Source of the DNA: Gracilaria vermiculophylla
Lineage: Eukaryota; Rhodophyta; Florideophyceae; Gracilariales; Gracilariaceae
Direction of reading: 5' to 3'
Length of the DNA stretch: 11,673 nt
Assembly: GCA_019155205.2 (NCBI GenBank)
Contig: JAHNZQ020000004.1
Coordinates: forward strand, 1,823,987-1,835,659
Position 1 is the first letter of the stretch, and the number at the start of each line of letters is the position of its first letter. Made by a program: the position numbers and the translations under genes. The notes beneath the pieces were generated by a model. It was not told the origin of the DNA, did no database searches, and saw nothing but the letters and a program-made list of their open reading frames with translations. Positions 1 through 7,500 of the stretch are shown piece after piece.

Positions 1-255
1 ACTATACATACACATTGCTGTATGGACACGAGTGGTGGCGGAATACAGAGAGTGTAAGGTGGTTGAGTGAATTTGTGCATTGTCATGGTCTCGTGAGTGT
101 ACGGAACTGTCATGCCTTGTTGTGCCTCGCTGTTGTAAGCATTATTGAATTGTGGCTAGTACATTCATGTCATGTTACAATATAATTGGTAGTATTGAGT
201 GTCTCGCCTTTTTAGTGTAATTTCTAATGCAACCTAGTCGGTGCGACTGAGCCAC

Positions 256-263
256 TATATAAG
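256..263 (+). promoter_or_regulatory. TATA box inside copia 3' non-coding region (copy 1)
   Basis: TATATAAG lies within CCACTATATAAGTCG. The aligned position in the other copy (around 5068-5077, minus strand) reads CCACTATATACGTGG, so the TATA core is kept in both. It lies about 95 bp upstream of a primer-site-like sequence, the spacing expected in an LTR. Whether it drives transcription is inference. Confidence 0.4.
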
Positions 264-356
264 TCGTGTTCGAGGCACCTCCAAGTAAATCCAAGCCAGA
301 GCTGGCGAACTTCATTTGCATCCCCTCAACTTTCCCTTGCCCCTCTGACCTCCAAT

Positions 357-372
357 AGGTTATGAGCCCAGC
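357..372 (+). other. initiator-tRNA-Met-like primer binding site within 3' region (copy 1)
   Basis: AGGTTATGAGCCCAGC is the reverse complement of the anticodon stem-loop of eukaryotic initiator tRNA-Met (GCTGGGCTCATAACC). It follows GACCTCCA, which could be an LTR end. The aligned sequence in the other copy is more decayed (GTTGTAGGCCCAGC, 4957-4970). A primer site is not expected this close to a 3' end, so this may mark a relic LTR boundary. Confidence 0.4.
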
Positions 373-386
373 TAAACGCTAGAACC

Positions 387-403
387 CTGGGTTCAATTCC
401 CAG
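387..403 (+). other. tRNA-like T-arm / B-box-like sequence
   Basis: CTGGG-TTCAATT-CCCAG forms a perfect 5-bp stem with a 7-base loop, and GGTTCAATTCC resembles a pol III B box. The other copy keeps CTGGGTTCGACGCCCAA at 4925-4941 (minus strand). No matching D-arm, A box or acceptor pairing is visible, so this is not a tRNA gene. It may be tRNA-derived or coincidental. Confidence 0.35.
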
Positions 404-494
404 AAGTGACCTGAGCCTGGGAACTTGTACATGTGTACAGCAGTGGTCAAAAGTGGTTACTGTAAGCTTGAGGTCTCGTTCTGTAAGAAAGTAC

Positions 495-508
495 AGGGCG
501 AGGGGGCG
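495..508 (+). other. polypurine tract of copia copy 1
   Basis: AGGGCGAGGGGGCG directly precedes the TGTTGA start of the terminal repeat. The same tract sits at 4819-4832 on the minus strand next to the other 3' repeat. Position and base bias fit the plus-strand primer of an LTR retrotransposon. Confidence 0.7.
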
Positions 509-586
509 TGTTGATAGTTCAAATGGTGAACTGTGCGCCCTGTGTCACAAGAGAGTATAGCGCAAATAGCTCATCTGTTTTTCTAA
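509..586 (+). repeat. 78-bp terminal repeat (3' LTR) of copia copy 1
   Basis: It starts TGTTGATAGTT and ends CATCTGTTTTTCTAA. It aligns without large gaps to the repeats at 4741-4818 and 10702-10779 (both minus), and all three can be set at 78 bp. Similarity to the 10702-10779 copy begins exactly at TGTTGA and stops near the TTTTCC end, as expected for LTR boundaries. Seventy-eight bases is very short for a copia LTR. Confidence 0.7.
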
Positions 587-1060
587 CACTCACACGCTTC
601 TGTTCAGCGTGTAATACCAATGGTGTCCATAAAGGTGCCGCCGTATGATGCTTTCAGTTCTACCTCACAGGCCAAGCGCATTAGGTGATTCAGCCGCGCC
701 TCACGGGGGAGAGCACAATTTTGGATGACCCTGAAACAGAGATCTTGACGACGTACCCGGAGGTGGTGAATTTCCTCCTGAAAAGGTACGCCAAGGACCA
801 GGTGATAGCTGATACTGGCGTTGAAATCACCTTCCATAGACAGAACACGGGAATGACCGAGACGGCGTTTTCAAAGAAGCTTTTGACGAAGGCCCTACGG
901 TTTGAGAACGTGTAATCCGAACGGCGATTGAAGTCGTTGTTTGTCTAGGGACTCCCTCCCTCGATCCGCGTTAGGGTGCCAAATCACTTGACAACGAACC
1001 GTTCGTTGCTAAAACATTGGTTCATAGACTAAGAGCGATGTGCTGGAAACACAGGCGATT
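587..1060 (+). pseudogene. gag: Ty3/Gypsy-type gag capsid fragment, broken
   Basis: The frame starting at 685 reads LTGESTILDD, YPEVVNFLLKRYAKDQV, ITFHRQNTGMTETAFSKKL and then, past a stop at 913-915, SERRLKSLFV and GLPPSIRVRV. This pattern of a helical capsid domain with YAKD, RQ...ETAFSKKL and LFVxGLPPSIR resembles gag of Ty3/Gypsy-like retrotransposons. In-frame stops occur at 682-684 and 913-915, and another between LFV and GLPP, so the gene is dead. The start is missing: copia copy 1 ends at 586, directly upstream, and most likely inserted into this gag, leaving the 5' part outside the window. The family call comes from motif resemblance only. The minus-strand reading over 604-837 is its shadow. 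Confidence 0.55.
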
Positions 1061-1560
1061 AAGCCCGGCTGATTTACTGACGGGAAAACGAGCGAGCAAT
1101 TTACACGTACAGCACTCTTGAATTCGTTTCCGAGATGGGAGACATTATGTTGTCATTATATGTCCCACGCATCGATTGGAGGAGTCCCTGCAATGTGTTT
1201 CAGTATCTTGAACTTTCTATCTTACCGGTATTGGCGTACTTTTGCAGCTCTTTCTGCCAAGCCAGCCCATTCGCAGCCATCGTTTGCTCGGTCGGCATCG
1301 GTGAGTCCGCCATCATGGTTGCCTACTGCGTTCTGCACGTTGTCAGAGAGGGAATAAACTGGCCGTCCAAGTTTTTGCACGAGCTCTTCCCAGCTAGCGC
1401 TTTGTTTTTAGTTCGTCGTGTTTTCCGCTTGACTAACAATTTGGTCGCTGTGATCTGTGAGGATTTTGGCGTTCCAAAATTTGGGTGCGGACACTCCCTT
1501 AATGGCCGCAGAGCTCGAGGCCCTACTGGATATGGCGCGTTCCCCCAAGAGAAGACCTAG
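1061..1560 (+). pseudogene. probable gag continuation with decayed zinc knuckle
   Basis: The open frame at 1135-1560 ends near KFGCGHSLNGRRAR (1477-1518). Set against a CCHC zinc knuckle (C-x2-C-x4-H-x4-C), the positions are K, C, N and R, so only one zinc ligand survives, but the spacing is exact. Given the gag domain upstream on the same strand, this is plausibly the degenerate nucleocapsid of the same element. The region 1061-1470 has no motif I recognise, and its two overlapping open frames (1118-1357, 1135-1560) look non-coding. It could equally be a chance open frame. Confidence 0.3.
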
Positions 1561-1927
1561 CCAGGAGGTGGCCGTGTGGAATTACAATACCCAGTCGGTT
1601 GCTCCTAACCCGGTGCTTCAGGCTAGTGGCCATTTGGGTGAAGCGGATGATGATGGCACCTACGTGGTCAAAGTCCCAATAGTGCTCTCGTCTCCAGGAT
1701 TCGACGAATCTTTGGAGGTACCGACTCCGGGTACCCTGGCAACGAAACCAATTCCGAGAGTGCCTCCCGGAAGCGGTTCGGTTCTTCCCACCCGTCGGGC
1801 ATTATCGCAGAGCGGTAGCATATTGGTGACCTTTATGGGTCGTCATACTGCTCTTACGGCCGTAAACGAAGTTGTAAAGCCGTATTTTCTCTTGCGAGAA
1901 GAACTTGATCAATTTGCCATCGACTAA
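1457..1927 (+). CDS. unidentified ORF, 156 aa
   Basis: This is the longest uninterrupted plus-strand frame in the left half of the window. It begins inside the region of the decayed zinc knuckle, in another frame. The product has an acidic patch (GEADDDGTY, residues about 60-68) followed by a proline/glycine-rich middle (VPTPGTLATKPIPRVPPGSG, about residues 87-106), with no membrane segment or catalytic motif. By position it could be the gag-pol linker or protease region of the Gypsy remnant after a frameshift. I recognise no family, and it may be a random open frame. Confidence 0.2.
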   Translation: MRILAFQNLGADTPLMAAELEALLDMARSPKRRPSQEVAVWNYNTQSVAPNPVLQASGHLGEADDDGTYVVKVPIVLSSPGFDESLEVPTPGTLATKPIPRVPPGSGSVLPTRRALSQSGSILVTFMGRHTALTAVNEVVKPYFLLREELDQFAID

Positions 1928-2596
1928 GAACTGCGCCATCTCCATCAGCGTTGTCTCCAGTAATCCGACCTCTATGGTCCTATACATGTGGTTCCCGCAA
2001 TTGACGCACTAACTAGTCGTCCTCTCAAACTAGACAGTGACATGGGTATGAATGCTACCACTCGGGTTGCCCGGGACTCGTTTTAACGATAGGCTCACCA
2101 GATGGTCACCTAACACATGCATTTCCTCAGTCGCTTGCAGAGGAACGACCAACCAAGACCTTTGCGCTCAGCTTATAACATGGTTGTCTTGGATCTGTGA
2201 ATCCGTTCGGTGCTTTTTCTCCTACTAGTACCTCCTTTGGGTGTACGGCCACTCCACCCGGTGCCGCTCCTGAGCGTTATCTCGTAGCGCGGATATCGTT
2301 TGGTCCCTTCTCCGAGCAAACATACATGTATACCTACCATAGAAGTGTGGCATTCGCGCGGCCTCCGCTGCCAACCTCAAATGGCTTGCCCTCCCAACTT
2401 CTCGGGAGAGTGAGATACGCACTTATGGCTCGGTGGTTCCATGGCCAAGGTGTAGCACTCCTTTCCAGGGATAGTACTCTCGTATATAAGTAGTCAGCTC
2501 CGCTTCGTGCGTTCCTTTCAGTACTGATTCTTTGTCTTTTTCTTCTTACTCCACTCGTCCATTCTGCATCTTTTCTGATGTTATTATTTCTTCTCA
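1928..2596. other. unassigned stretch between Gypsy gag remnant and Tc1-like element
   Basis: No recognisable coding motif was found on either strand; open frames at 2197-2493 (+), 2225-2422 (-) and 2334-2663 (-) have no family features, and the last runs across a transposon end. From about 2500 to 2596 the plus strand is pyrimidine-rich (TTTGTCTTTTTCTTCTTAC), and similar sequence resumes at 3885 beyond the Tc1-like element (CCTCTTCTGCGTTTCTTCC). The two sides were probably continuous before that insertion. Confidence 0.5.
2483..2490 (+). promoter_or_regulatory. TATA box with initiator-like sequence downstream
   Basis: TATATAAG is followed about 33 bp later by TTTCAGT (2517-2523), an initiator-like pyrimidine-CA sequence, and then by a long pyrimidine-rich run. 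This looks like the U3/R part of a plus-strand LTR or a host core promoter. No matching second LTR is visible in the window, so the assignment stays open. Confidence 0.35.
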
Positions 2597-2725
2597 CAGA
2601 CTGTCTCAAAAACCTATGACATTTTTTGAAATGCCAAAAACCTACCAAACGTCTACTGCACATCTTCAGAATTGCATTTCAATAAATAATTAAGATGAAA
2701 ACCCGTTTTAAAAAAATATGTTCAT
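2597..2725. repeat. left terminal repeat with outer and inner direct repeat units
   Basis: The outer unit GTCTCAAAAACCTATGAC (2603-2620) recurs in decayed form as GTTTTAAAAAAATATGTTCA from 2705, a 102-bp offset. The same 102-bp offset separates two clean units in the second copy (11445 and 11547). This doubled arrangement resembles the IR/DR ends of some Tc1-like transposons, where both units bind transposase. Binding here is inference. Confidence 0.6.
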
Positions 2726-2789
2726 CGGGATCAATTCTCTACTTAGAGACGCTCAATATTTTATTTTGCAGCCTTTTTACTGTATAACG

Positions 2790-3758
2790 CTAGATCAACG
2801 TTTTGCCTTCGAATTCATAAATTGTTCAATAGATAAACATTTTATAGATTCCCTGCATATTTTTAATGCCGTTTTTGATGTCAAAATCTCTCCGAGACTA
2901 CTTCCCATGCGCATAAACCAACTTCGGCAGCAGTCCCAAAACGTTTTCGATTGGGTTCAAATCTGGTGAGCGCGCGGGCGACTATAAACCAGATACATCT
3001 GACTCCAGTACGAAATTTTTGATTAAAACCGCATTGTGTACAGGCGTACTATCCCATTGAAAAAATGAATTTTTCTTCATGAAAACAGTGACAAAACGAT
3101 AGCAAATAATTTTATAGCACTTCTTGATATTTTTCCGCGTTCGTTTCTGTTTCAATAAATGCAATGTCAGTGATACCCTCTTTAAAAATGCCCGCCTAGA
3201 GTATTAGATAGTCCCCACCAAAAGGTTTGAAATAAAATTCAGAACGTTTCTTACGAAGATCATGCCAATGAAAATTTTAGCAATCTGCTCCCTTCAAATA
3301 GATCTTCTTTTCATCAGTAAAAATAACATTTTTCCATTCATTTCTCAAGTAGGCTTTTTCCAACGCACATTCGTTAAATCTCTTTTCCTTTTAAAGGTCT
3401 TGGAGAAAGAAAGTTTTTTTCACTTTTTTAATATTTAAATAAAATTTATGTTGTTTATCTGCCTCCATATAGTTGATATTGAAACGTTGCGATTGAGACT
3501 CATACCCATTATTTTTGCACGATACTTTTCTTTTGCACAATTCCCTTTTAAATATTCTTTTTTTTTCTGCTGGACGTAGCTTCTTAGAGTGTCATGGAGA
3601 TCGTTTTAATCCATGTAGAGTCCGAGTTTTGAAAAAAGTAGCAATTGTGATTCTTGAACGTTTCCGTTTTTGAGAGATGGCACTGTTGGAAGGGTTTTGA
3701 CGTTTAATTTGATGATTTAAACCTGCTCTTGTCCTGAAATTGGAGGACCACGAGCCAT
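2790..3758 (-). pseudogene. Tc1-like transposase, DD34E, with stops and frameshifts
   Basis: The reading starts at ATG 3758 with MARGPPISGQEQV and ends at TAG 2790-2792; about 323 codons is near the usual Tc1 length. After an early stop and frameshift, a helix-turn-helix region reads SNSAISQKRKRSRITIA. The catalytic triad is visible: D in VIFTDEKKIYLKG (3313-3315), D in QWDSTPVHNAV (3051-3053) and E in SPDLNPIENV (2946-2948). The last two are 34 residues apart, giving DD34E. A TAG interrupts GL-SPARSPDLNP, and the first D is out of frame with the second, so no intact protein can be made. The enzyme would cut and paste DNA at TA sites in the nucleus. Confidence 0.85.
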
Positions 3759-3773
3759 TTTTAGGAAAGAAGA

Positions 3774-3882
3774 CGATGTACATATCTATTTGAAGCGATT
3801 CTACGTAGACTACGTGCGAAAACAAGCACATAGTACAGTTTTGGCACACTTTTTAGGGCTCATATGATTTTGAAACGCATAT
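3774..3882. repeat. right terminal repeat with inner unit
   Basis: Read on the minus strand, the outer unit GTTTCAAAATCATATGAGCC begins at 3876, and a second unit, GCTTCAAATAGATATGTACA, begins at 3796. The inner unit matches the left inner unit (AAATATGTTCATCG against AGATATGTACATCG). The spacing here is about 80 bp rather than 102, so a small deletion is likely. The inner unit lies about 15 bp upstream of the transposase ATG. Confidence 0.5.
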
Positions 3883-4013
3883 TAAGTCCTCTTCTGCGTT
3901 TCTTCCTGTTTTTTTCGCGTTCTCACTCGCGTACAATAACTATTTTCCCATTCTTAGGGTGATGTTCCACAGTGACACCAAATGCTACAGTTGTTCAGTA
4001 CTGGTCGCGACGG
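3883..4013. other. unassigned sequence between Tc1-like element and Gypsy chromodomain
   Basis: On the minus strand this follows the Gypsy chromodomain and would hold the end of pol and the 3' untranslated part or LTR start of that element. The plus strand is T/C-rich from 3885 to 3960. I see no clear LTR boundary or polypurine tract. Confidence 0.4.
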
Positions 4014-4740
4014 CCATTACCTGAGGGAGACGTTTTGTGTGATATGTCGCAGGGGTTCTTTATTATTTTATGCGGTATCATATCTGTACCACCGTACGCG
4101 GTAATGAATCCCATTGGTAGTGTATACATGGCCTGTGATGGTTTCCACAATCACCGGAACGGTTTTTAGCTCAGGTTGGGGAGTGGTGTGATTTTCCAAA
4201 AGATATTGTTGTGATGTGGGGTCTTCTGTAAGCACCTTTTCTCCCAAGGGTTCTGAGACGGGGCGGCCACCACTTGGGGACGAGAAGTCTTTGGCACACT
4301 GTCAACGGAAATGAGATTGGCGAGCACTCGTTCGCTGATGTTTACCGTGGTTCCGTCATGCCGCGACAACTCAAAATAACAAGGCCTCCATGGCTGTAAC
4401 TTTGATTTCATCAGTTTTTCTTTCTATTTATCTTCCCGATCTTCGGCAGTTACTGGTCTGGCATTACCGGGGATATAACTACGTACACTTTGTCTCCGCG
4501 TTCCAATTGGGCTACACGCCTTACCTGTTGGTCCTAATACGCTTTGCCTCGCTGTTGATCATGGGTCATCCCTCCAGTAGCAAGGTTAAGGGTTTCCGAG
4601 CGGTATTGAAGAATGGAATTTTTCACCAGAGCGGATGTTCGAGTCCCCGCTGCCGGCTAGTTCGTCGGCCCGTTGGCTATGGCATTCCCAGATAGCCTAG
4701 AACTGATACACAGGTCGAACGATGTCGTTCTTGAGGACCT
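4014..4740 (-). pseudogene. pol: Ty3/Gypsy integrase C-terminal part with GPY/F-like module and chromodomain
   Basis: This is the 3' part of the integrase whose core lies at 10785-11340, separated from it by the copia insertion. From 4411 the frame reads KLQPWRPCYFELSRHDGTTV and NISERVLANLISVDSV, matching the C-terminal GPY/F module of Ty3/Gypsy integrases, with GPY changed to PCY. At 4160-4014, in another frame, it reads VIVETITGHVYTTNGIHYRV, RWYRYDTA, stop, NNKEPLRHI: a chromodomain (YRVRW-Y-Y...EPL-HI) with its last conserved tryptophan region damaged. Such chromodomains steer integration towards particular chromatin in chromoviruses. Stops and frameshifts are frequent between 4740 and 4411, where only traces remain. 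The fragment is dead. Confidence 0.75.
4736..4740. repeat. target site duplication, left (GACCT)
   Basis: GACCT directly abuts the left terminal repeat at 4741 and is repeated exactly at 10780-10784 beyond the right one. Five bases is the usual duplication length for copia integrase. Confidence 0.85.
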
Positions 4741-4818
4741 TTCGGAAAACAGATGACCTGCATGCGCTATACTCTTTTGCGACACAGGGTGCACAGTTCA
4801 TTATTTAAACTATCAACG
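4741..4818 (-). repeat. 3' terminal repeat (LTR) of copia copy 2
   Basis: On the minus strand it begins CGTTGATAGTTTAAAT, so the usual TG has become CG, and it ends CATCTGTTTTCCGAA next to the duplication. It aligns with the repeats at 509-586 and 10702-10779, and the three keep a common 78-bp length. The ends set by the duplication are not the usual CA, so the true end may be decayed or shifted by a base or two. Confidence 0.75.
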
Positions 4819-4832
4819 CGCCCCCTCGCCCT
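4819..4832 (-). other. polypurine tract of copia copy 2
   Basis: The minus strand reads GGGCGAGGGGGCG immediately before the 3' terminal repeat, identical in core to copy 1 (495-508). It is the expected primer for plus-strand DNA synthesis. Confidence 0.7.
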
Positions 4833-5500
4833 CTAATTCCTTGCAGAACAATAAATCGTGCTCACAATACCCAATTTTGAACTACTGCTATACACCTGTG
4901 CAACGTCTCAGGCTCAGGTCAATTTTGGGCGTCGAACCCAGGTTCCTAACGTTTTAGCTGGGCCTACAACGTGATGGAGGTCAGCTAGGAAGAAACATTG
5001 TTGGGCGGATGCAAAGGGAGCTCGTCAGCTCTGTCTCAGAGATATTAGGACGTGCCTTGACTACCACGTATATAGTGGTTCAGTCGCGAAAACTCGGTCA
5101 CAGCAGAAATTTCACTTTAAAGCAAAGATACTTAATACTACCAATCATAATCTATTATGACATAGAAATGACGGACAGAATCTAGTAATGCTTGCAACAG
5201 CAAGGCACAACAAGGAATGACAGTTGCGTGCAGTCACGAGAGTATGACAGTGCATAAATGCACAGTTCCTGCTTGTCACTGCAATCCTCCGCCATGCACC
5301 AGTGTACTCCACGTCACTGCCGTCCACGTATGCACTCAGCCATCAATTCAGTCGCCCAGCAATGCATTTAGCCAGCAATGTATTCTACTAGCATTGACGT
5401 TAGCCAACAAGTAACATTTGGTTTTCAGTGAAAGCAAAGGCCCGTGCAACAATACCCCCCGTATGTCACTGACAGCAAAGGTCTAGGGGCATGAGCCCAA
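4833..5500 (-). other. 3' non-coding region of copia copy 2, with LTR-like landmarks
   Basis: This region lies between the end of RNase H and the polypurine tract. It contains a second purine run (GGGGGG, 5455-5460) followed by TAT and TGTTGCAC (from 5451), another TGTTGG at 5409, a TATA-like CTATATA around 5068-5075, CCTCCA near 4975, an initiator-tRNA-like primer sequence (4957-4970) and a T-arm (4925-4941). Read in order, these look like a complete older LTR of roughly 435-480 bp followed by its primer site. Copy 1 shares the same block. Whether it is a relic LTR or a functional 3' region of the family cannot be decided here. Confidence 0.5.
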
Positions 5501-6065
5501 TTTCACTGCAGAAATTCTACAGCTTCACATGACCGAGTGGTTTGGTTGGCATGTCCGCAGCCATGTTATCAGTGCGGCAGTACTGCAACGAAATGGACTT
5601 GCCCTTCTAAAACCTCTCTGGGGAAGAAAATTCGAATGTCAATATGCTTAATACGCTTGTTAACAACTCCATCTCGAACGAGATCGATGTAGGCTTGGGT
5701 CTCCACATACACAAGCCTAGGTTGAAAGATCTTTCATGAGCCCCACATCTAGACCACTTGCGTTGCCAATATTACACCAGATTCGCCTTAGCCACATGTC
5801 TTTCTTGATTCCGGAACAGATACTCACGTTCTCAGCCTCAGCATTGAAAAGTGCAAACCTTTCTTGCCAAAGCGGGCTCCAATACATTGGAGCTTCATTC
5901 ATCATGAACACATAGCCACTGCTAGATTTTCGAGTGCAATTTTAGCTTACCCAGTCTGAGTCTACATATTCGTACAGCGTATTATCGGTAGTAGAGCCTT
6001 AGGTGAGGCCATAAGAGTTCGTGCCTATGAGGTATCGCAGAATATGCTTAACTGCCATCCAGTGA
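5500..6065 (-). pseudogene. pol: copia RNase H domain, broken
   Basis: The minus-strand reading gives YVDSDW (5950-5964; the usual first acidic residues are kept), RKSSSGYVFMMNEAP, AEAENVSICSGIKKDMWLRR (5845-5786) and, after a frameshift, AYIDLVRDGVVNKRIKHIDI and RIFFPREVLEGQVHF (5695-5590). This is the standard end of copia pol, where RNase H degrades the RNA template. A stop follows DWVS, another follows the LMKDLST stretch, and later ones lie in the tail. The frame shifts at least twice. It continues directly from reverse transcriptase. Confidence 0.85.
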
Positions 6066-7060
6066 ACATCTTCGGGTTTCTCCACAGACTTAGCTAGTTT
6101 GTTCACTTCATATGATACATCCGGTTGCGTTTCCACGGAAAATAAATCATACAATCGATCCCCGGGCGGTAATGACTGTTTATCAAAGGGTCCACACATT
6201 GAGTAAGGGCCACACTGCAGTCCATGGGAGTGTCAACTGGCTTTGATTGCAACATTCCAAACCGTTTGAGGTCCTTTCTCGTGTACGTAGACTGCGTGAA
6301 AAAAAGCATTGTTTTGCATCTATCACGATGAATCTCAAATCCAGGTATAATGTGTGCTTCCTCTAGGTCCTTTATGCAGAATCGATTTGACAGCTCAGCC
6401 TTTACACGATTCATTGTCTCCATACTGTTACTTGCAATACTTAAGTCTTTATAGTATAGATTAATTATCACATCCACACCTAGTACCACTCCGGTGTATA
6501 CACGCTCGTCCGCGTGGTTGTGCTTCAGATCCATTTTGTCCACAACGAACGCGTATACCTTATCATGGCACTGCCTGGGTGCTTTTCGCTACCAATAGAT
6601 GTATTTCTTTAATCGGCATACCAGTTCCTCGGTTCCAGCTTGGATGAACTTTTCTGGCTGCTCCATGTACACAGTCTCCTCAAGGTCTCCATTTAAAAAC
6701 GGAGTATTTACATCAATTTGATGCGGGTAATAAACGCCTACTGCAGCAATGGAAAAATTTATCCTCAACGAATTGAACTGGACTATAGGTGCATATGTCT
6801 CTGAAAATTCGACACCTTCAATCTGTAAGAAACCTCCAACAACCGCACGAGCCTTGAAAGGCAATGTCGGCTCACCATTTGGACTGGACTCATTCTTTTT
6901 CACATACAACCACTTGCAAGAGACCATGTTTCTGTCTTCTGTCCTGGGCACTGACTCCCATCTGTCATTCTCCATCAGCGACTCATACTCACTGGCTATT
7001 GTCTTACTCCATGCGTTGAAGTCAAAACGTGAGAGAACATCAAAATAAGATGACAAAGTG
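6066..7060 (-). pseudogene. pol: copia reverse transcriptase domain, catalytic motif lost
   Basis: The open stretch 7056-6589 reads FNAWSKTIASEYESLMENDR, WESVPRTEDR, SCKWLYVKK, KARAVVGGFLQIEGVEFSET, YAPIV and QIDVNTPFLNGDLEETVYME (first catalytic Asp kept). A stop at 6589-6591 breaks the usual LYGLKQAPR motif (here YIYW-stop-RKAPR). The next stretch (6543-6103) has YYKDLSIASNS where copia has YVDD (6456-6445), so one of the two paired catalytic aspartates is lysine. The frame then slips near 6140 into SVETQPDVSYEVNKLAKSVE and HWMAVKHILRYL. The fold is unmistakable; the enzyme is dead. Confidence 0.92.
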
Positions 7061-7500
7061 TCATCACTGTCAGTGAGAAGAGCTGTAGGACGACGGCAGT
7101 CAGGCTTCTTTCACTGAGTGGTGGATCTTTGAAGTGATTGCAATGCCCCAACTGAGGCTTCCGTGGAAACATCGTGGTCACTTTCTGGAGTTTCATAAGC
7201 GTGAAGCACATGTGCAGAGGCATCATTTTCAGTAGCATTGGTGGTTTTCTATGGTATGGGAATGTCTTCAGGTTTGGAGGTGTCGACAAAGTCAACTTCT
7301 AAATAGCCATTATGACCTGAATGATCAAATTCATTTGCTCAGACATCAGATTCATCACGTTTTACATCGCAAGACACAATTCTCCTGCGCTTCTGTCTGT
7401 CCCACGTTTTGCTACCGTTGGAGCAACTGATATATCCTATGAATATTGCTTCTTTTGCGGGATCATTCACATTCCCGACTTGTGATCCACTACTTTAATC
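7061..7500 (-). pseudogene. pol: copia integrase C-terminal tail and linker to reverse transcriptase
   Basis: One minus-strand frame, broken by stops, reads AKEAIFIGYISCSNGSKTW and RRRIVSCDVKRDESDV (7460-7330), the usual motif that follows the integrase core in copia. It is followed by a long low-complexity acidic linker that includes EDIPIP and ENDASAHVLHAYETPESDHD and leads straight into reverse transcriptase. The longer open frame at 6996-7295 is a shifted shadow of this linker. Confidence 0.7.

Larger units (their letters stand above)
1..508 (+). mobile_element. 3' non-coding region of a copia element (copy 1, partial)
   Basis: This stretch aligns base by base, in inverted orientation, with the 3' non-coding region of the copia element at 4819-5340. 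Shared landmarks in the same order are GGCGGA, TGCCTTGTTGTGCC, ATTGGTAGTATT, CCACTATATA, TTTGCATCC, GACCTCCA, a CTGGGTTC T-arm, GACCTGAGCCTG and GCGAGGGGGCG. It carries no ORF of note. It is therefore the tail of a second member of the same family, on the plus strand, whose gag-pol lies outside the window to the left. The copies have diverged by many substitutions and small indels, so neither is recent. Confidence 0.85.
2597..3882 (-). mobile_element. Tc1-like DNA transposon, inactive
   Basis: This AT-rich island of about 1.29 kb carries a Tc1-like transposase on the minus strand. The left end is CAGACTGTCTCAAAAACC at 2597. The right end, read on the minus strand, contains GTTTCAAAATCATATGAGCC from 3876. 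The target TA is decayed to CA at 2595-2596, and a TA is present at 3883-3884. Length, end type and transposase all fit the Tc1/mariner superfamily. A second member of the same family starts at 11434. The exact right boundary is uncertain by a few bases. Confidence 0.8.

Noticed and set aside
2334..2663. 109-codon minus-strand ORF
   Set aside because: It runs across the boundary of the Tc1-like element at 2597, so it cannot be one ancestral gene.
4166..4411. 81-codon minus-strand ORF as a separate small gene
   Set aside because: It is the GPY/F-like C-terminal module of the Gypsy integrase, not an independent gene.
4630..4660. tRNA-like GTTCGAGTCCCCGC on the plus strand
   Set aside because: The stem does not pair properly, no other tRNA arms fit, and the stretch lies in the Gypsy integrase C-terminal region on the other strand.
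6749..7048. 99-codon plus-strand ORF
   Set aside because: It is antisense to the copia reverse transcriptase and has no features of its own.
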